From Anadara kagoshimensis (lineage: Eukaryota > Mollusca > Bivalvia > Arcoida > Arcidae), in NCBI GenBank assembly GCA_021292105.1, contig CM037867.1, positions 11,480,721-11,544,720 on the forward strand: DNA of 64,000 nt, read 5' to 3'. The translations under genes were made by a program, and so were the position numbers. Shown here one piece after another: positions 21,496 to 31,848 of the stretch. The notes under the pieces are model-generated. The model did no database searches. It saw only the letters and a list, made by a program, of their open reading frames with translations, and had not been told where the DNA came from. Numbering within the stretch: position 1 is the first letter of the stretch; the number at the start of each line of letters is the position of its first letter.

Positions 21496-22469
21496 TAAAG
21501 AAACTAAAAGTGATTAAAAAGTCTCAAATATAGTTTATTCTAAACAGCTGTATAGATTGATCTGGATTAACATTTTGTAACACTTGTTTTATTTTGTCAT
21601 ACTTGACAGTAGAGATGTTATTGTGGACAAAATAGGTATCGCGATATCGCCAAAAATTTACAATATGATTGCGATAATATCGCAATATTTACCGATGAAC
21701 ATGCTCAAAAGGTGGGCTGGGTTTTCACTGGACTGCAATAAAGTCGAACATAATAAAAAGAATAATAAGATATAAAATTGCAAATTTTATCAAAGTTATT
21801 AAAGATTCATGGCAAAACCACATGGTTTAATCTGCTTAATCAAGATCAATACACAAGTAATGTAATGATTTCAAAGAATTTTTTGTAAGTAATAGGGTTC
21901 TACGATATCATGATGTAGGCTTTCTTCCATGCTATTGCCATTGGCAAATCCTTGGCGACGATAATGGCAATGACCATATGTAATAACACCTCTACTTGAC
22001 AGTGATCGCATAATGAAATACATAAACATTTGAGGATAAAATATTAGACAAACATTATTTTTTTATGCAAAATATTATAAAAATCAGCACTTGGCTAAAT
22101 TGGCGAATGGCAGATCAAGCTTACCCTAAATTAAAATTTCATAATTTTTTCAGGACTTTTTCATCATTTTCGAGGATATAATTACCATAATTAATGGAAT
22201 GACTTCTTGGTTGGTTGGTTGGTTGTTGCTCAACATCGCATTAGTAATTTTTCAGCTATTCGTGACAACAACTATTTTATTAATCTCTATGCATTAATCC
22301 ATCAACAATTTCGTGTATGCATGTGAAGTGCAAGTGTGCTGTATGGTCTGCCTTGTACTAGCGCACACTCAGGGTGACTAGCTCACAGAGTCAGTATGCT
22401 GCAGACAAGAGTACTACTCCCCCAGTCACATTATACTGATACCAGGTGAACCAATAAAGGACAATGACA

Positions 22470-22580
22470 AGGAAAATTCACTTTCCCACATGTGGTCAGA
22501 GCGGGACTGGAACTCACAGCGGTGAGAGACCCTGGATTGGAAGACTGACGTCTTATTTATTAGGCCACCGCGGCCTCTAT
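22470..22580 (-). mobile_element. tRNA-like SINE fragment, type III
   Basis: On the minus strand GCCGCGGTGGCCTAATAAAT and GTGAGTTCCAGTCCCGCTC occupy A- and B-box-like positions. The rest of 21500-23110 has worn repeat (22900-23060, shared with 5240 and 26400) and otherwise nothing clear. Confidence 0.55.
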
Positions 22581-23118
22581 GGAATAATGTATTGATCATG
22601 TGAAGGATAAAATTCTTTTGATATAAGGGTTTGACATTTTACATTACTATCAGTCACTGCATTTGTGACAGTGAATTATGCTTTGTTCCCATAGAAAATC
22701 CAATTGATATTGTTCACTTACTTGTGCCTTGCCGTAACTGTAAATCATTTTTAAAATTTTTTTCAAAACTTAATGTGGATAACCTATTTTTCGAGCAAGT
22801 TTCATAAAATCAATAACTTATAAGTTTAAGATTATAGAACAAAATATCACATCAAATTTTAGTATCAGTCATGCTTTTTAGAAAATTTAATCATTTTAAC
22901 AGAACTGTATGTCAAAAAGCCATAACTCCCAGAAAAATTAGCAAAACAACCCTTGGTCAATGGGATGTGCATCTCCTATCAATCAATGTTGATACTTTAC
23001 GCCAAGTTTCATGAAATAGCACTTCATAGATTTACTCCGAACAAAAATTATTTGGACAGATGGAAGATAAAAATAAGATTTATGTGGCGCAGTACAAAAA
23101 TACAAACTTGATACAAAC

Positions 23119-23334
23119 CTTCTCTGATCTCTAAGTAGTCAAAGTAGCACCTGCCATGGTATTCTAACTTAAACAGGTAAAATTTGATAGCCATTGATGC
23201 ACTGGTTTCGTTATTGTTTCTGATTATCCAGACACAGTCAAGGTTGTTGCTATAGTTACCAGGGTATCCAGGTGACGATATGTTACCATATATGTTGTTG
23301 TATGTGTTATCACTTGTAAGGATTCCACCACACG
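23119..23334 (-). CDS. CUB exon w17: front half of module M10
   Basis: After GTTTGTAG, phase 2: ACGGILTSDNTYNNIYGN, ISSPGYPGNYSNNLDCVW, then MAIKFYLFKLEYHGRCYFDY and LEIRE before GTTTGT (phase 1). Has an Asn-rich insert in the first loop with potential N-glycosylation sites (N-I-S, N-Y-S, N-E-T). Confidence 0.94.
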
Positions 23335-23954
23335 CTACAAACATAAAATACAAGTGTTATTTTTTACATTTGTGATGTTTTATAATATCAAACTCTGTTT
23401 GAGACCAAACATAACTAGAACTGTCTCTTGAGAGCCAAATACCCTACAATTTGCTAAAATGCATTTACTTGCTTGTGGCTATATGTGTGACATCATAGAA
23501 TGGCTGTTCCGATTGGAAATACATGTTGTACACTAGAGCGTTTTAAATTTATTTCAGGATTAATAACTAAAATAAGATTTTCAAAAGATGACGAAAATGT
23601 AAATACATGCATAACCAAAGAACTGTCTCATGTGTCTAGAAATGCCATTTATAGTGCTATAACTTCAATTGCAAATTGTGAATAACATGTGCTACCCTCA
23701 TTAACTAGTATTGTCTCTGAAAGATTGTTGGTGTATACAACTGATCACAGGTGATGGGTTCTTTTCACTTTTGAGGATTCCACCACAGGCTACAAACACA
23801 AAATACTTATTTTATCTTCTTGCTCAGTCTGTTTCATTCACTTCTAGTTGTAAGCATCCTCTGTAGCTGCCACAGGTGGCCTATTCTTTTTCGAACTCTG
23901 TAATCTGTCAGATAGTCAATGCAACTTATCTTATTTTTTAAATAGAGAACTTAC

Positions 23955-24172
23955 TTGCACTTTCCAGAGAAGTGTAACTTGCTTTAAAACCATGACCAGG
24001 TCTAGAGCCATCTGTTCCAAAAATAACTTTCATGACATTACCACTGCTTTCTAGAGAACTTACTAGCACTTTCCAGAGAAGTGTAATTGGCTCTAAAACC
24101 CCAGCCAGAACTCGAGCCATCTGATCTAAACATAACTTTCATGACATTACCACTGCTTCCTAGAGAACTTAC
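23955..24172 (-). pseudogene. Two extra tandem copies of the 3' half of exon w16
   Basis: The last about 105 bp of exon w16 plus its GTAAGTTCTC donor occur three times with an exact 109-bp period (exon-like starts 23955, 24064, 24173). Copies read [16 protein letters not shown] and YTSLESAS like the exon but have replacements (for example G-H-G-F-K-A and G-W-G-F-R-A). Reading through the first donor reaches a TAA within ten codons. Each extra copy is preceded by TTCTCTAG, an acceptor-like AG, only 13 bp after the previous donor, too short for a normal intron. The diverged, frame-conserved copies could be alternative exon ends or simple duplications. Confidence 0.93.
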
Positions 24173-24350
24173 TAGCACTTTCCAGAGAAGTGTAACTGGC
24201 TCTAAAACCCCGGCCAGACCTCGAGCCATCTGTTCTGAACATAACTTTCATGGTATTCCCACTGCTTTCTACAGCCTCTGGCATTGTATCTGTGTACTGT
24301 CCACATAGACGTTTTATCAAAGGAGAATCATCAAATATACCATTGTATAC
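24173..24350 (-). CDS. CUB exon w16: back half of module M9
   Basis: Phase 0 start after TTTATAG: VYNGIFDDSPLIKRLCG, then MKVMFRTDGSRSGRGFRASY and TSLESA before GTAAGT (phase 1). I take the copy adjoining the acceptor as the real exon because the others lack an upstream acceptor at intron-like distance. Confidence 0.92.
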
Positions 24351-25463
24351 CTATAAAAAACAATAAGAACTAGGATATTGTCAGAGAGATATAATTCTCA
24401 TGCCAGTAACCAGGGAATCCAGTTATTTGACCGGTGCTAGATTCCCCTTTCTCACACATGAGACATAGAAATCCCACATTTTTTTTACCCACGTGAGATT
24501 TTTCTGTCTAACCCTAGGGATGAAATCACTTGTCTCAAACCAACAATTTTCTCAGTCACAATCACTTACACACACTTAATTGATGATGTCATAATCATTT
24601 AACATGAGAATGTCAACAAAAATAGATTACGTCATTTTCACTACACACAAATGGTGACACGAATTGCTAAAGCTTGTTCTAGACAAGAAAATATTCATAC
24701 TCTTTTGAGATATCTCTGTCTTACCCTGTACCAGTGTAAGATTTTGTTAGTCTTGCCCTAGTTGAGACAGATCACACAAACAACCTCACACATTAATTGG
24801 ATTTCTCATGACTTTTAAATTTGATTCAATGGAAAAATTAAGGGCATTCCAGATGAGATAAGAACACTTATGGACACTAAATTTTACACAATAACTTCAA
24901 CAAAATTCCATGACATAATTTTCAGAAGGCATAAATGATGGCATGAAAACTGAAAATTTCATACAAATATTTGTTTTAAAATTGCGATTTTATGCAGCAA
25001 ATGTGTGAAAAAAAAAATCTTACACCAGTAACAGTATAAGACATAGATATCTTGCTAAAACTTGTTCTGGACAGGAAAACAGGAAAATAAAATTCATCCT
25101 CCATTGAGATATCTCTGCCTTACACTGTTACAGGCGTAAGATTCTATTTCCCCATAATTGTAATCACAAATCTTAAATATCAAAAACAACACCTTGGTCT
25201 TGACCTTTAAGATATAACCTTGGTTAAAGGTCAGGTCTTGGATTCTGTCAAGAGCAGCAATAAGTTATGATCTAGAAATAGAAATTGGTCTAAAATTTAA
25301 TTCGTTTATTTTTATTGGTTTATAAAAAGTAGACTTACTTTAAATAAGACAGGTCATTGAAGTCAGTTCAAGGTCAATTTCTGACCTGGCTGTATTTAAT
25401 TTTCCATAAAAGGTGAATAATAAAAATGAAGCTGTTAAATATAAATTAAGTAATATTACTTAC
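24351..25463. other. Intron with an 85-bp diverged direct repeat
   Basis: TTGCTAAAGCTTGTTCTAGA with GAGATATCTCTGTCTTACCC near 24665-24760 recurs near 25055-25145 as TTGCTAAAACTTGTTCTGGA and GAGATATCTCTGCCTTACAC. Otherwise AT-rich without recognised elements. Confidence 0.6.
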
Positions 25464-25645
25464 TGCTACATAATCATAGATACAGCGTGTATGACTTTCA
25501 ATATCAAGGTCATTGAAGTTCAAGGTCACTCTTCGACCTTGCTGTACTTTAATTTTCCACAGACACTGTCGTGAATGAGCATATTGTCCTGGATAATTTG
25601 GTGAATTGATTGTCCCTGAATCTGTTGTTAAAAATCCACCACAAA
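25464..25645 (-). CDS. CUB exon w15: front half of module M9
   Basis: After TTTTGTAG, phase 2: CGGFLTTDSGTINSPNYP, then RQCLWKIKVQQGRRVTLNF and the acidic motif DLDIESHTRCIYDYVA, ending phase 0 before GTAAGT. A canonical calcium-binding CUB front half. Confidence 0.95.
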
Positions 25646-25702
25646 CTACAAAACATTAATAAATTATGATGTCAATCTTTACAAGGAAATACATGGTAAA
25701 GT

Positions 25703-26355
25703 CAGAGGTTCAAAATTTCTTGGGTCCAAAATCCAGGATCTACTGATTTTACATTAGGACCCTTGATATTTAAACAGTAAAAGTCAAATGGACCTACTAT
25801 TTTTTACCAGGATAATATTTCTTTTTTTTTTATATGATAACATGAAACTTATTCAACGTTGATATTGGACTTTCAAAACTTCTGTGGGACCTGCCAAAAA
25901 TATAAAGGTTCTGGACCTTGCATTACAAAACATAATCATTCTTTTTGTCTACTAAAATGGTGGCCAAATCAACCTGGAATAGGGTCTGGTGACCTAAAAT
26001 TCGTAAATGGTGAGCTTGTCCACTTTAAATTTGAACATTTGTGACTAGAAACAGACTACTTTTTGTGTTACAGAATTTCCATGATAATGTTGATATTTTA
26101 GGCATTATAATGGACACTTTACATCATTGTTATTGTTATTAATAACACCGATGTATGTAAGTGATTGTAAGTCAATTCTAAAAATGTGCATTTTTGTTCT
26201 TGATACCTAAAAGATGCCTTAATGTTCCTTTATTTAAAAGAAAAGGTTGCCTGGCCACTTGGAATTTCCACTAGCCACCTGAAAATTGAAATTGGTGGCC
26301 AGCTGACCACTTAGTTTTGAAACTCACTTTGAGGGCTGGTAATGTTGAACCCCTG
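25703..26355. mobile_element. Inverted-end repeat starting CAGAGGTTCAAAAT
   Basis: Left CAGAGGTTCAAAAT and right ATGTTGAACCCCTG are inverted. The body shares blocks with 7282 and 35945. The frame 25859-26044 lies within it. Confidence 0.6.
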
Positions 26356-26379
26356 TACATACTAACTCATCATGATTAA

Positions 26380-27080
26380 CAAGCAAATTCAGTGAATTAG
26401 ACTCCCCATCTCCCCCACCCCCACCGTATGCAATTATTGTGATTTACAAAGGGACATAACTCCCAGGAAAATGAGCAAACCAACTTGGTTTAATGATATG
26501 AACATCTACTATTAATGTTGATGCTTTGCACCAAGTTTCTCTGAATAGTGTTTCATAGTTTTGTAAAATTACTCTGAACAAGAAGTGTCTGGACAGACAT
26601 TTTTATAGGAATATATCAAGTGACACAATTTGACTTTCAAATGGAACAAGAAATCTGTAAGCTACTGCTCACTTAGTATACCCCTGCTATTAACACGTGT
26701 TAGAATAAAAACAAAATGTGAACTAGATGTCTTGTAGACTTGAAATCAGTACATATGACATGGGATCTCATACTGAAGTGGCATACAAAATTTCAATGGG
26801 TTGTGATTAGTAGTTGGTGAGAAAACTGTTACAAAAATGTTCAACCATTGACTACAAATGTTGAAAAAAAACATTAAATCAGGAGACAGGAAGTAGATGT
26901 CCCACAGTCTTGAAATTGCCACTTTTAGTATGGGACCTTATACTGAACTCACATACAAAATTTCAAGTAGCTGTGTTTCGTAATTGTGGAGAAAAAGTGT
27001 TTGGAACATCATTGTTTTGGACGGACGGAAGGACATAGGTTAACCAGTATACCCCCCTTTTCTTCAAAGTGGGGGGTATA
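26380..27080. mobile_element. Worn dispersed repeat ending GGACGGACGGAAGGAC
   Basis: Starts with CAAATTCAGTGAATTAGACT and includes CACCAAGTTTCTCTGAATAG-type phrases shared with 5240-5510 and 22900-23060. It ends in GGACGG repeats and GTATACCCCCCTTTT. The phrase style resembles the interior of the hairpin-ended elements, but I see no hairpin ends. Confidence 0.45.
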
Positions 27081-27188
27081 AATATTGATAGTTTACAATA
27101 ATAATCATTTGTTGTTCACAATAATGATCATTCAACTTAAAATTTTTTTAAATTTTTATGCAAACTATAAATACAGTTAAATAATTAC

Positions 27189-27329
27189 CTTCAACACTGG
27201 CATTGAATTTTAATTTAAATCCCTGACGTGTAACTGCACTGTTGGACCTGAATCTAACGTAAGCTAAACTGTCTGATGTCAACACTGGAGGTGGACGCTG
27301 GTACCCACAACCAGCAAACAACAACGGAC
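27189..27329 (-). CDS. CUB exon w14: back half of module M8
   Basis: Phase 2 start after ATTTCAG: GPLLFAGCGYQRPPPV, then LAYVRFRSNSAVTRQGFKLKF and NASVE before GTAATT (phase 1). Cysteine 4 is in A-G-C-G. The calcium-ligand Asp is Asn in R-S-N-S, so this module probably does not bind calcium at that site. Confidence 0.9.
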
Positions 27330-27338
27330 CTGAAATAA

Positions 27339-29219
27339 AACAAACAAGAGGCCCATGGGCCTTAACGCTCACCTGAAGAAGAGTACATATCTTATGCAGA
27401 GGTTCAATGGTCAATGACATTAATAAAAGAGAATATCAAAATTTTCAGCAGTAAGGGCCAATAATATGCAAGTATTTTTGCAAATTAATTATAATAATTA
27501 TTATATAAGTATGCTATATATAACATATTTAAAGTCTAGCTACAATATATTATTTATAAACAGCTAAAACATCTGTATATTAAAATGTGCATTAGGCCAA
27601 TACCTACAGTATTCCAATATACATGCCTATACAAAGAGTTTATAGTTTTTGAGATAATTAACCATTTAAGTATTCGTTTGCATCTATGACCTTGACCTTT
27701 AAACCTATGACCTTCATTCATATATCAAAATGATTGTTGTGCAAATGCCTACAATATTCCAATGTACATGCCTATACAAAAAGTTTATAGTTTTTGAGAT
27801 AATTAACCATTTAAGTATTCGTTCGCGTCTATGACCTTGACCTTTGAACCTATGACCTTCAATCATATATCAAAATGATCATTAGGCCAATACGTACCTT
27901 ATTCCAATAAACATGCCTATACAAAAAGTTTATAGTTTTTGAGATAATTAACCATTTAAGTATTCATTTGCACCTATGACCTTGACCTTTGAACCTATGA
28001 CCTTCATTCATATATCAAAATGATCGATAGGCCAATACCTACAATATTCTAATATACATGCCTATACAAAAAGTTTATAGTTTCTGAGATAATTAACCAT
28101 TTAAGTATTAGTTTGCATCTATGACCTTGACCTTTGAACCTATGAACTTCATTTATATATCAAAATGATTGTTGTGCAAATGCCTACAATATTCTAATAC
28201 ACATGCCTATACAAAAAGTTTATAGTTTTTGAGATAATTAACCATTTAAATATTCGTTCGCAGCTATGACCTTGACCTGTGAACCTATGACCTTCATTCA
28301 TATATCAAAATGATCGTTATACCAATACCTACAATATTCCAATATACATGCCTATACAAAAAGTTTATAGTTTTTGAGATAATTAACCATTTAAGTATTC
28401 GTTTGCGTCTATGACCTTGACCTTTGAACCTATGACCTTTATCTATATATCAAAATTATCGTTAGGCCAATACCTACAATATTCCAATATACATGCCTAT
28501 ACAAAAAGTTTATAGTTTTTGAGATAATTAACTATTTTGGTATTCTTGGACATCTGTGACCTTGACCTTTGAACCCATGACCCTGATCTATGTATCAAAA
28601 TGATCGTCATGTTAATACCTACAAATAACTGAAAATCCTACGCCATTTTCACGAGAAATGCTAAAAAATAGCATTTTTTATCAAAGGTCAAAAACTGGGA
28701 CATGACCTTGACCTTCGACCTTGACATCAATTGGAAGAAAATTGCAAGACAAGATCAACAGTGAAAACTCCATACAATTATCTTCAGCCGTTATGAAGTT
28801 ATAACAATAAATGTCTCATTTTAAAAATTACGTAATTTTACGCAAAAAAAGCGTAACCTATTTTTCGTCTAATTTTCATGAAAAACACAATTTTAATGTT
28901 CCCAGGTATGCTGAATCCAAATATCCAATCAAAATTTGCCTGCACCTTTTGGATTCAGAGAAGAAGATTTTTTTGTCTTTTTGCTATTTTTAGTAACAGC
29001 GGCCATCTTGTTGGGCGTGGCCAAAGCCCGAACACAATTTTGAAAGGCTGCTACCCAGGCATGATAATCACTAAGTTTCATCAAATATGGCCCAGTAGTT
29101 TGGAGGAGAAGATTAAAATGTAAAGTTTACACACGACGGACGACGGACGACGCACGACGCACGACGGACGGTGATAGATTGCAATAGCTCATCTGAGCCT
29201 TTGGCTCAGGTGAGCTAAA
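27339..29219. mobile_element. Hairpin-ended, Helitron/Helentron-like element with 145-bp tandem core (copy A)
   Basis: Begins ACAAGAGGCCCATGGGCC with CTCACCTGA and ends ATCTGAGCCTTTGGCTCAGG then TGAGCTAAAA, a hairpin followed by CTAA as in Helitron 3' ends. The core (about 27560-28620) repeats a 145-bp unit containing TATGACCTTGACCTTTGAAC seven or so times, followed by a unique segment and CGACGGACGACG short repeats. It has no transposase, so it is non-autonomous. The plus-strand frames 28811-29123 belong to its unique segment and recur in copies at 33.7 and 39.2 kb, which explains their similarity. Confidence 0.75.
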
Positions 29220-29314
29220 AAAGTTTAACTAGTAAAGTCTCTTGAGAGACAAATATCCCTGTTCCAGCCTCTGATTTACCAATGACAGAGGAGGGGACTC
29301 TAAAATGCATACTA

Positions 29315-29625
29315 GACCACTTTGGTAGCTCAGTTGGTAGAGTGCTTGCTCAGTCAGTGGTAAGTCATGGGTTTAAACTCGGCTCGAATCCGACCCTAGA
29401 CTTGAAATTGGGTAGTGACTTCTTTCACCAAGGACTCAGCATTAGGAAATAAAAGTAACAGTTCTTTCAGTTGGGAACTAAGGGCATGGCACGATGAAGA
29501 ATCCTGCTGTATATTGCCATCAGTGCAACTCAGACAAAATTTCTGCACCTTTGTCTATAGCTGGTGATGTCTCGTTATAAGTGAATTATTCTTGACTGGG
29601 ATGTTAAACACCTTTACTCAACAAC
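29315..29625 (+). mobile_element. tRNA-derived SINE
   Basis: Head TTTGGTAGCTCAGTTGGTAG, body and tail ATGTTAAACACCTTTACTCA as in the copy at 20073, with small deletions. Confidence 0.85.
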
Positions 29626-29636
29626 TTTAAAATTCA

Positions 29637-30093
29637 TATTAAATTTACCTGAACTAACTAGTCCCCAAATTTAACAGGAAAAGAAAAGCATAAAAGCAGC
29701 TAAATCAGGACTGATATTCAAAACCTCCTCAATACTGGTCGAATATTCTACTAACTGAACTGCCAGGCCATCTATTGCACCCCAAATATGATACATACTG
29801 TAGATTACTTTTTCTATCATGAGATATTTATTAACGCCTAATTTCGCAAGGACTCTTGGATGCAAAATCATATGTGAGGCGAATATTTCCAAATCATGAA
29901 AATTCAAAATATCCCGGTATGATAAGCGTGGAAGTTAGCAAGATTTCTTAGAAAAGGGAGATTATTGCCTGTTGACTGCGAACTTAAATACCCACATGGA
30001 TTGTGGTCGCAACTTTACATATTCGCAAAATGGACATACAGAGTTAGGGGTCTGCAAAAAAATGTGATTCTCGTGAATTCACAGTAATCCACA
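29637..30093. mobile_element. Worn repeats, including a MITE shared with 52012-52320
   Basis: TATTTATTAACGCCTAATTT and CGCAAGGACTCTTGG around 29826-29860 match TTTATTAACGAATAATTTCA and CGAGGACTCTTGG at 52025, and both end near GCGAATTC or GTGAATTC and ACAGTA. A tRNA-like fragment precedes it (29690-29775, minus strand). Confidence 0.5.
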
Positions 30094-30582
30094 GTAATGG
30101 TCTATTATATTGCCAGCCTCTGAATCATCAATGACAGAAACATGAGAAAAGGAAATTCTAAAATATGAAGTTCATCTCTCAATCTTTTGTAAATTGGGCC
30201 AGGGTCTTCGTAATTGGGACAATCAACAATCAAATAGTCAAAATTGCGAAAATAAAAATTACCATTATTGTTCCAAAACTCTAAAATGGACAAGAGAAAA
30301 CATGTTTAATGAGGTTAATTACTAATATATATTTATTTATTTCCAAATTGATTTTTGACAAAAATCTTATTTTGATTTATTTGTCGATTTTATAGTCAAT
30401 TTTGCAGTTATTTTTATTAGTTGTGAAAATAAGTTTGGTGTTTGTGAAAAAATAATAGAATTTTGCTTGGTGTTGGTGAAAAAAAGCCCTAATAATATTT
30501 TCAATTGTGAATCATGCGGATGGAGCCCATTATCTGCACTAAATACGGTTGAGCGAGAACCCTGAATTTGTATAAAATTTAC

Positions 30583-30798
30583 CTGTGCTGTTGTAATCTC
30601 GGATCTGAAGTGCGTCAATATCGTTGACAGAACAGTTGGAGCTGTATACAAGATTAAATGTCTCAAATACAAACGTCAGGTAGTGACCAGTTGGTCCACG
30701 GATTAACCATTCACAATCTTCATTGTTACCGTAATTTTCTGGAAAATTTGGACTTTGGATTTCTCCACTTTGACCAGCAATGTATCCACCACATTCAG
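30583..30798 (-). CDS. CUB exon w13: front half of module M8
   Basis: After ATACTAG, phase 2: ECGGYIAGQSGEIQSPNFP, then EDCEWLIRGPTGHYLTFVF and SSNCSVNDIDALQIRD before GTAAAT (phase 1). The third cysteine is followed by S-V-N-D, so the usual C-x-x-D spacing is lengthened by one residue. Last residues N-S-T form a possible N-glycosylation site. Confidence 0.93.
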
Positions 30799-30893
30799 CT
30801 AGTATAAACAGAAAAGTACATGAATTATAACTTGTTGGATACTATCCCCCCGCAATGGTGAACATAAGTGAATTCCAAACAAAGTAAAATTTT

Positions 30894-31034
30894 TGAGAGA
30901 GAGAGAGAGAGAGAGAGTTAGTTTGATGAGACACAGGGAGACACAGAGACAGACTGAAACAAACACTCGTAATAATTCATTAACAAAAAACAATTCTGTT
31001 CTGATATAAATGCTGAGAGAAAGAGTTTGATAGG

Positions 31035-31078
<44 letters not shown>
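30894..31078. repeat. Two (GA)n microsatellites
   Basis: Runs at 30894-30917 and 31039-31078, in an intron. They resemble the two runs at 44579-44671 next to exon w9. Confidence 0.93.
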
Positions 31079-31084
<6 letters not shown>

Positions 31085-31236
31085 ATTACTATATACCCTC
31101 GGTGGCGGGGGGGATTATAATTCAGACAAATGTTTTTGGCATTGCTTGAGGGCAGAAAACACTATGACTACACTACTAGTACACACTTAATGAATGAGGA
31201 CCCTGATAATAAGACTGGTATATATTTTTGTCATAT

Positions 31237-31585
31237 GAGTTGAGTTGAGTTGAGTAATGGTGTTAAACATCCCAGTCAAGAATATTTCACTTATATCGAG
31301 ACATTGCCAGCTGTAGGCGAAGCTGCATATATTTTGCCTGTGCGTTGCGCTGATGGCATTATACAGAAGGGTTCTTTATTGTGCAAAGCCCACCATGACA
31401 TGGGACCTCGTTTATTTTAAGTTCCCATCTGAAAGAACTGTGACTTTCATTTCGTAATGCCAAGTGCTTGGTAAAACAACAGTCACTACCCACTTTCAAG
31501 TCTTAGGTCAGACCGGGTCGGGGCTCGAACCAACGGCCTTCCACTTACAGAGCTAGCACTCTACCAATTGAGCTACCACAGTGGT
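31237..31585 (-). mobile_element. tRNA-derived SINE, near full length
   Basis: Reverse strand head GTGGTAGCTCAATTGGTAGA, body with CACTTTCAAGTCTTAGGTCA, tail with repeated TTGAG/CTCAA. It ends about 30 bp from the donor of exon w12. Confidence 0.88.
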
Positions 31586-31616
31586 TTTTTTGTCATATGA
31601 ATATTAATTCAATTAC

Positions 31617-31795
31617 CTATTTTGTACGTGGCTTTAAATCCAGAGTGACTCAAACTGTTATCAGTCCTAAAACGTGCAAACATTACGTTTGCAGTAGATT
31701 TTGACGTGCTTGGGATAGTCCTACCACAAAATCTTCCAATCAAATGCGAGTTTACTGTTCCACCGTCTCTCAGTTCTATGTAATCAAACCGGCAC
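31617..31795 (-). CDS. CUB exon w12: back two-thirds of module M7
   Basis: Phase 2 join: the first base completes an Ala codon with exon w11, then CRFDYIELRDGGTVNSHLIG, FCGRTIP, ARFRTDNS and GFKATYKI before GTAATT (phase 1). The acceptor is TTGTTAAG, with a weak pyrimidine tract. Cysteines 3 and 4 and both back-half calcium-ligand positions are intact, in contrast to its disrupted partner exon. Confidence 0.92.
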
Positions 31796-31848
31796 CTTAA
31801 CAATGGCAAAATAAATAATAAATAAATAAATAAACAAAATAAATAAAC

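Noticed and set aside
28811-29123. Plus-strand frames starting MSHFKNYVILRKK that recur at 33.7 and 39.2 kb
   Set aside because: They recur because they lie in the shared unique segment of three copies of one non-autonomous repeat. Copies contain frame changes and stops.
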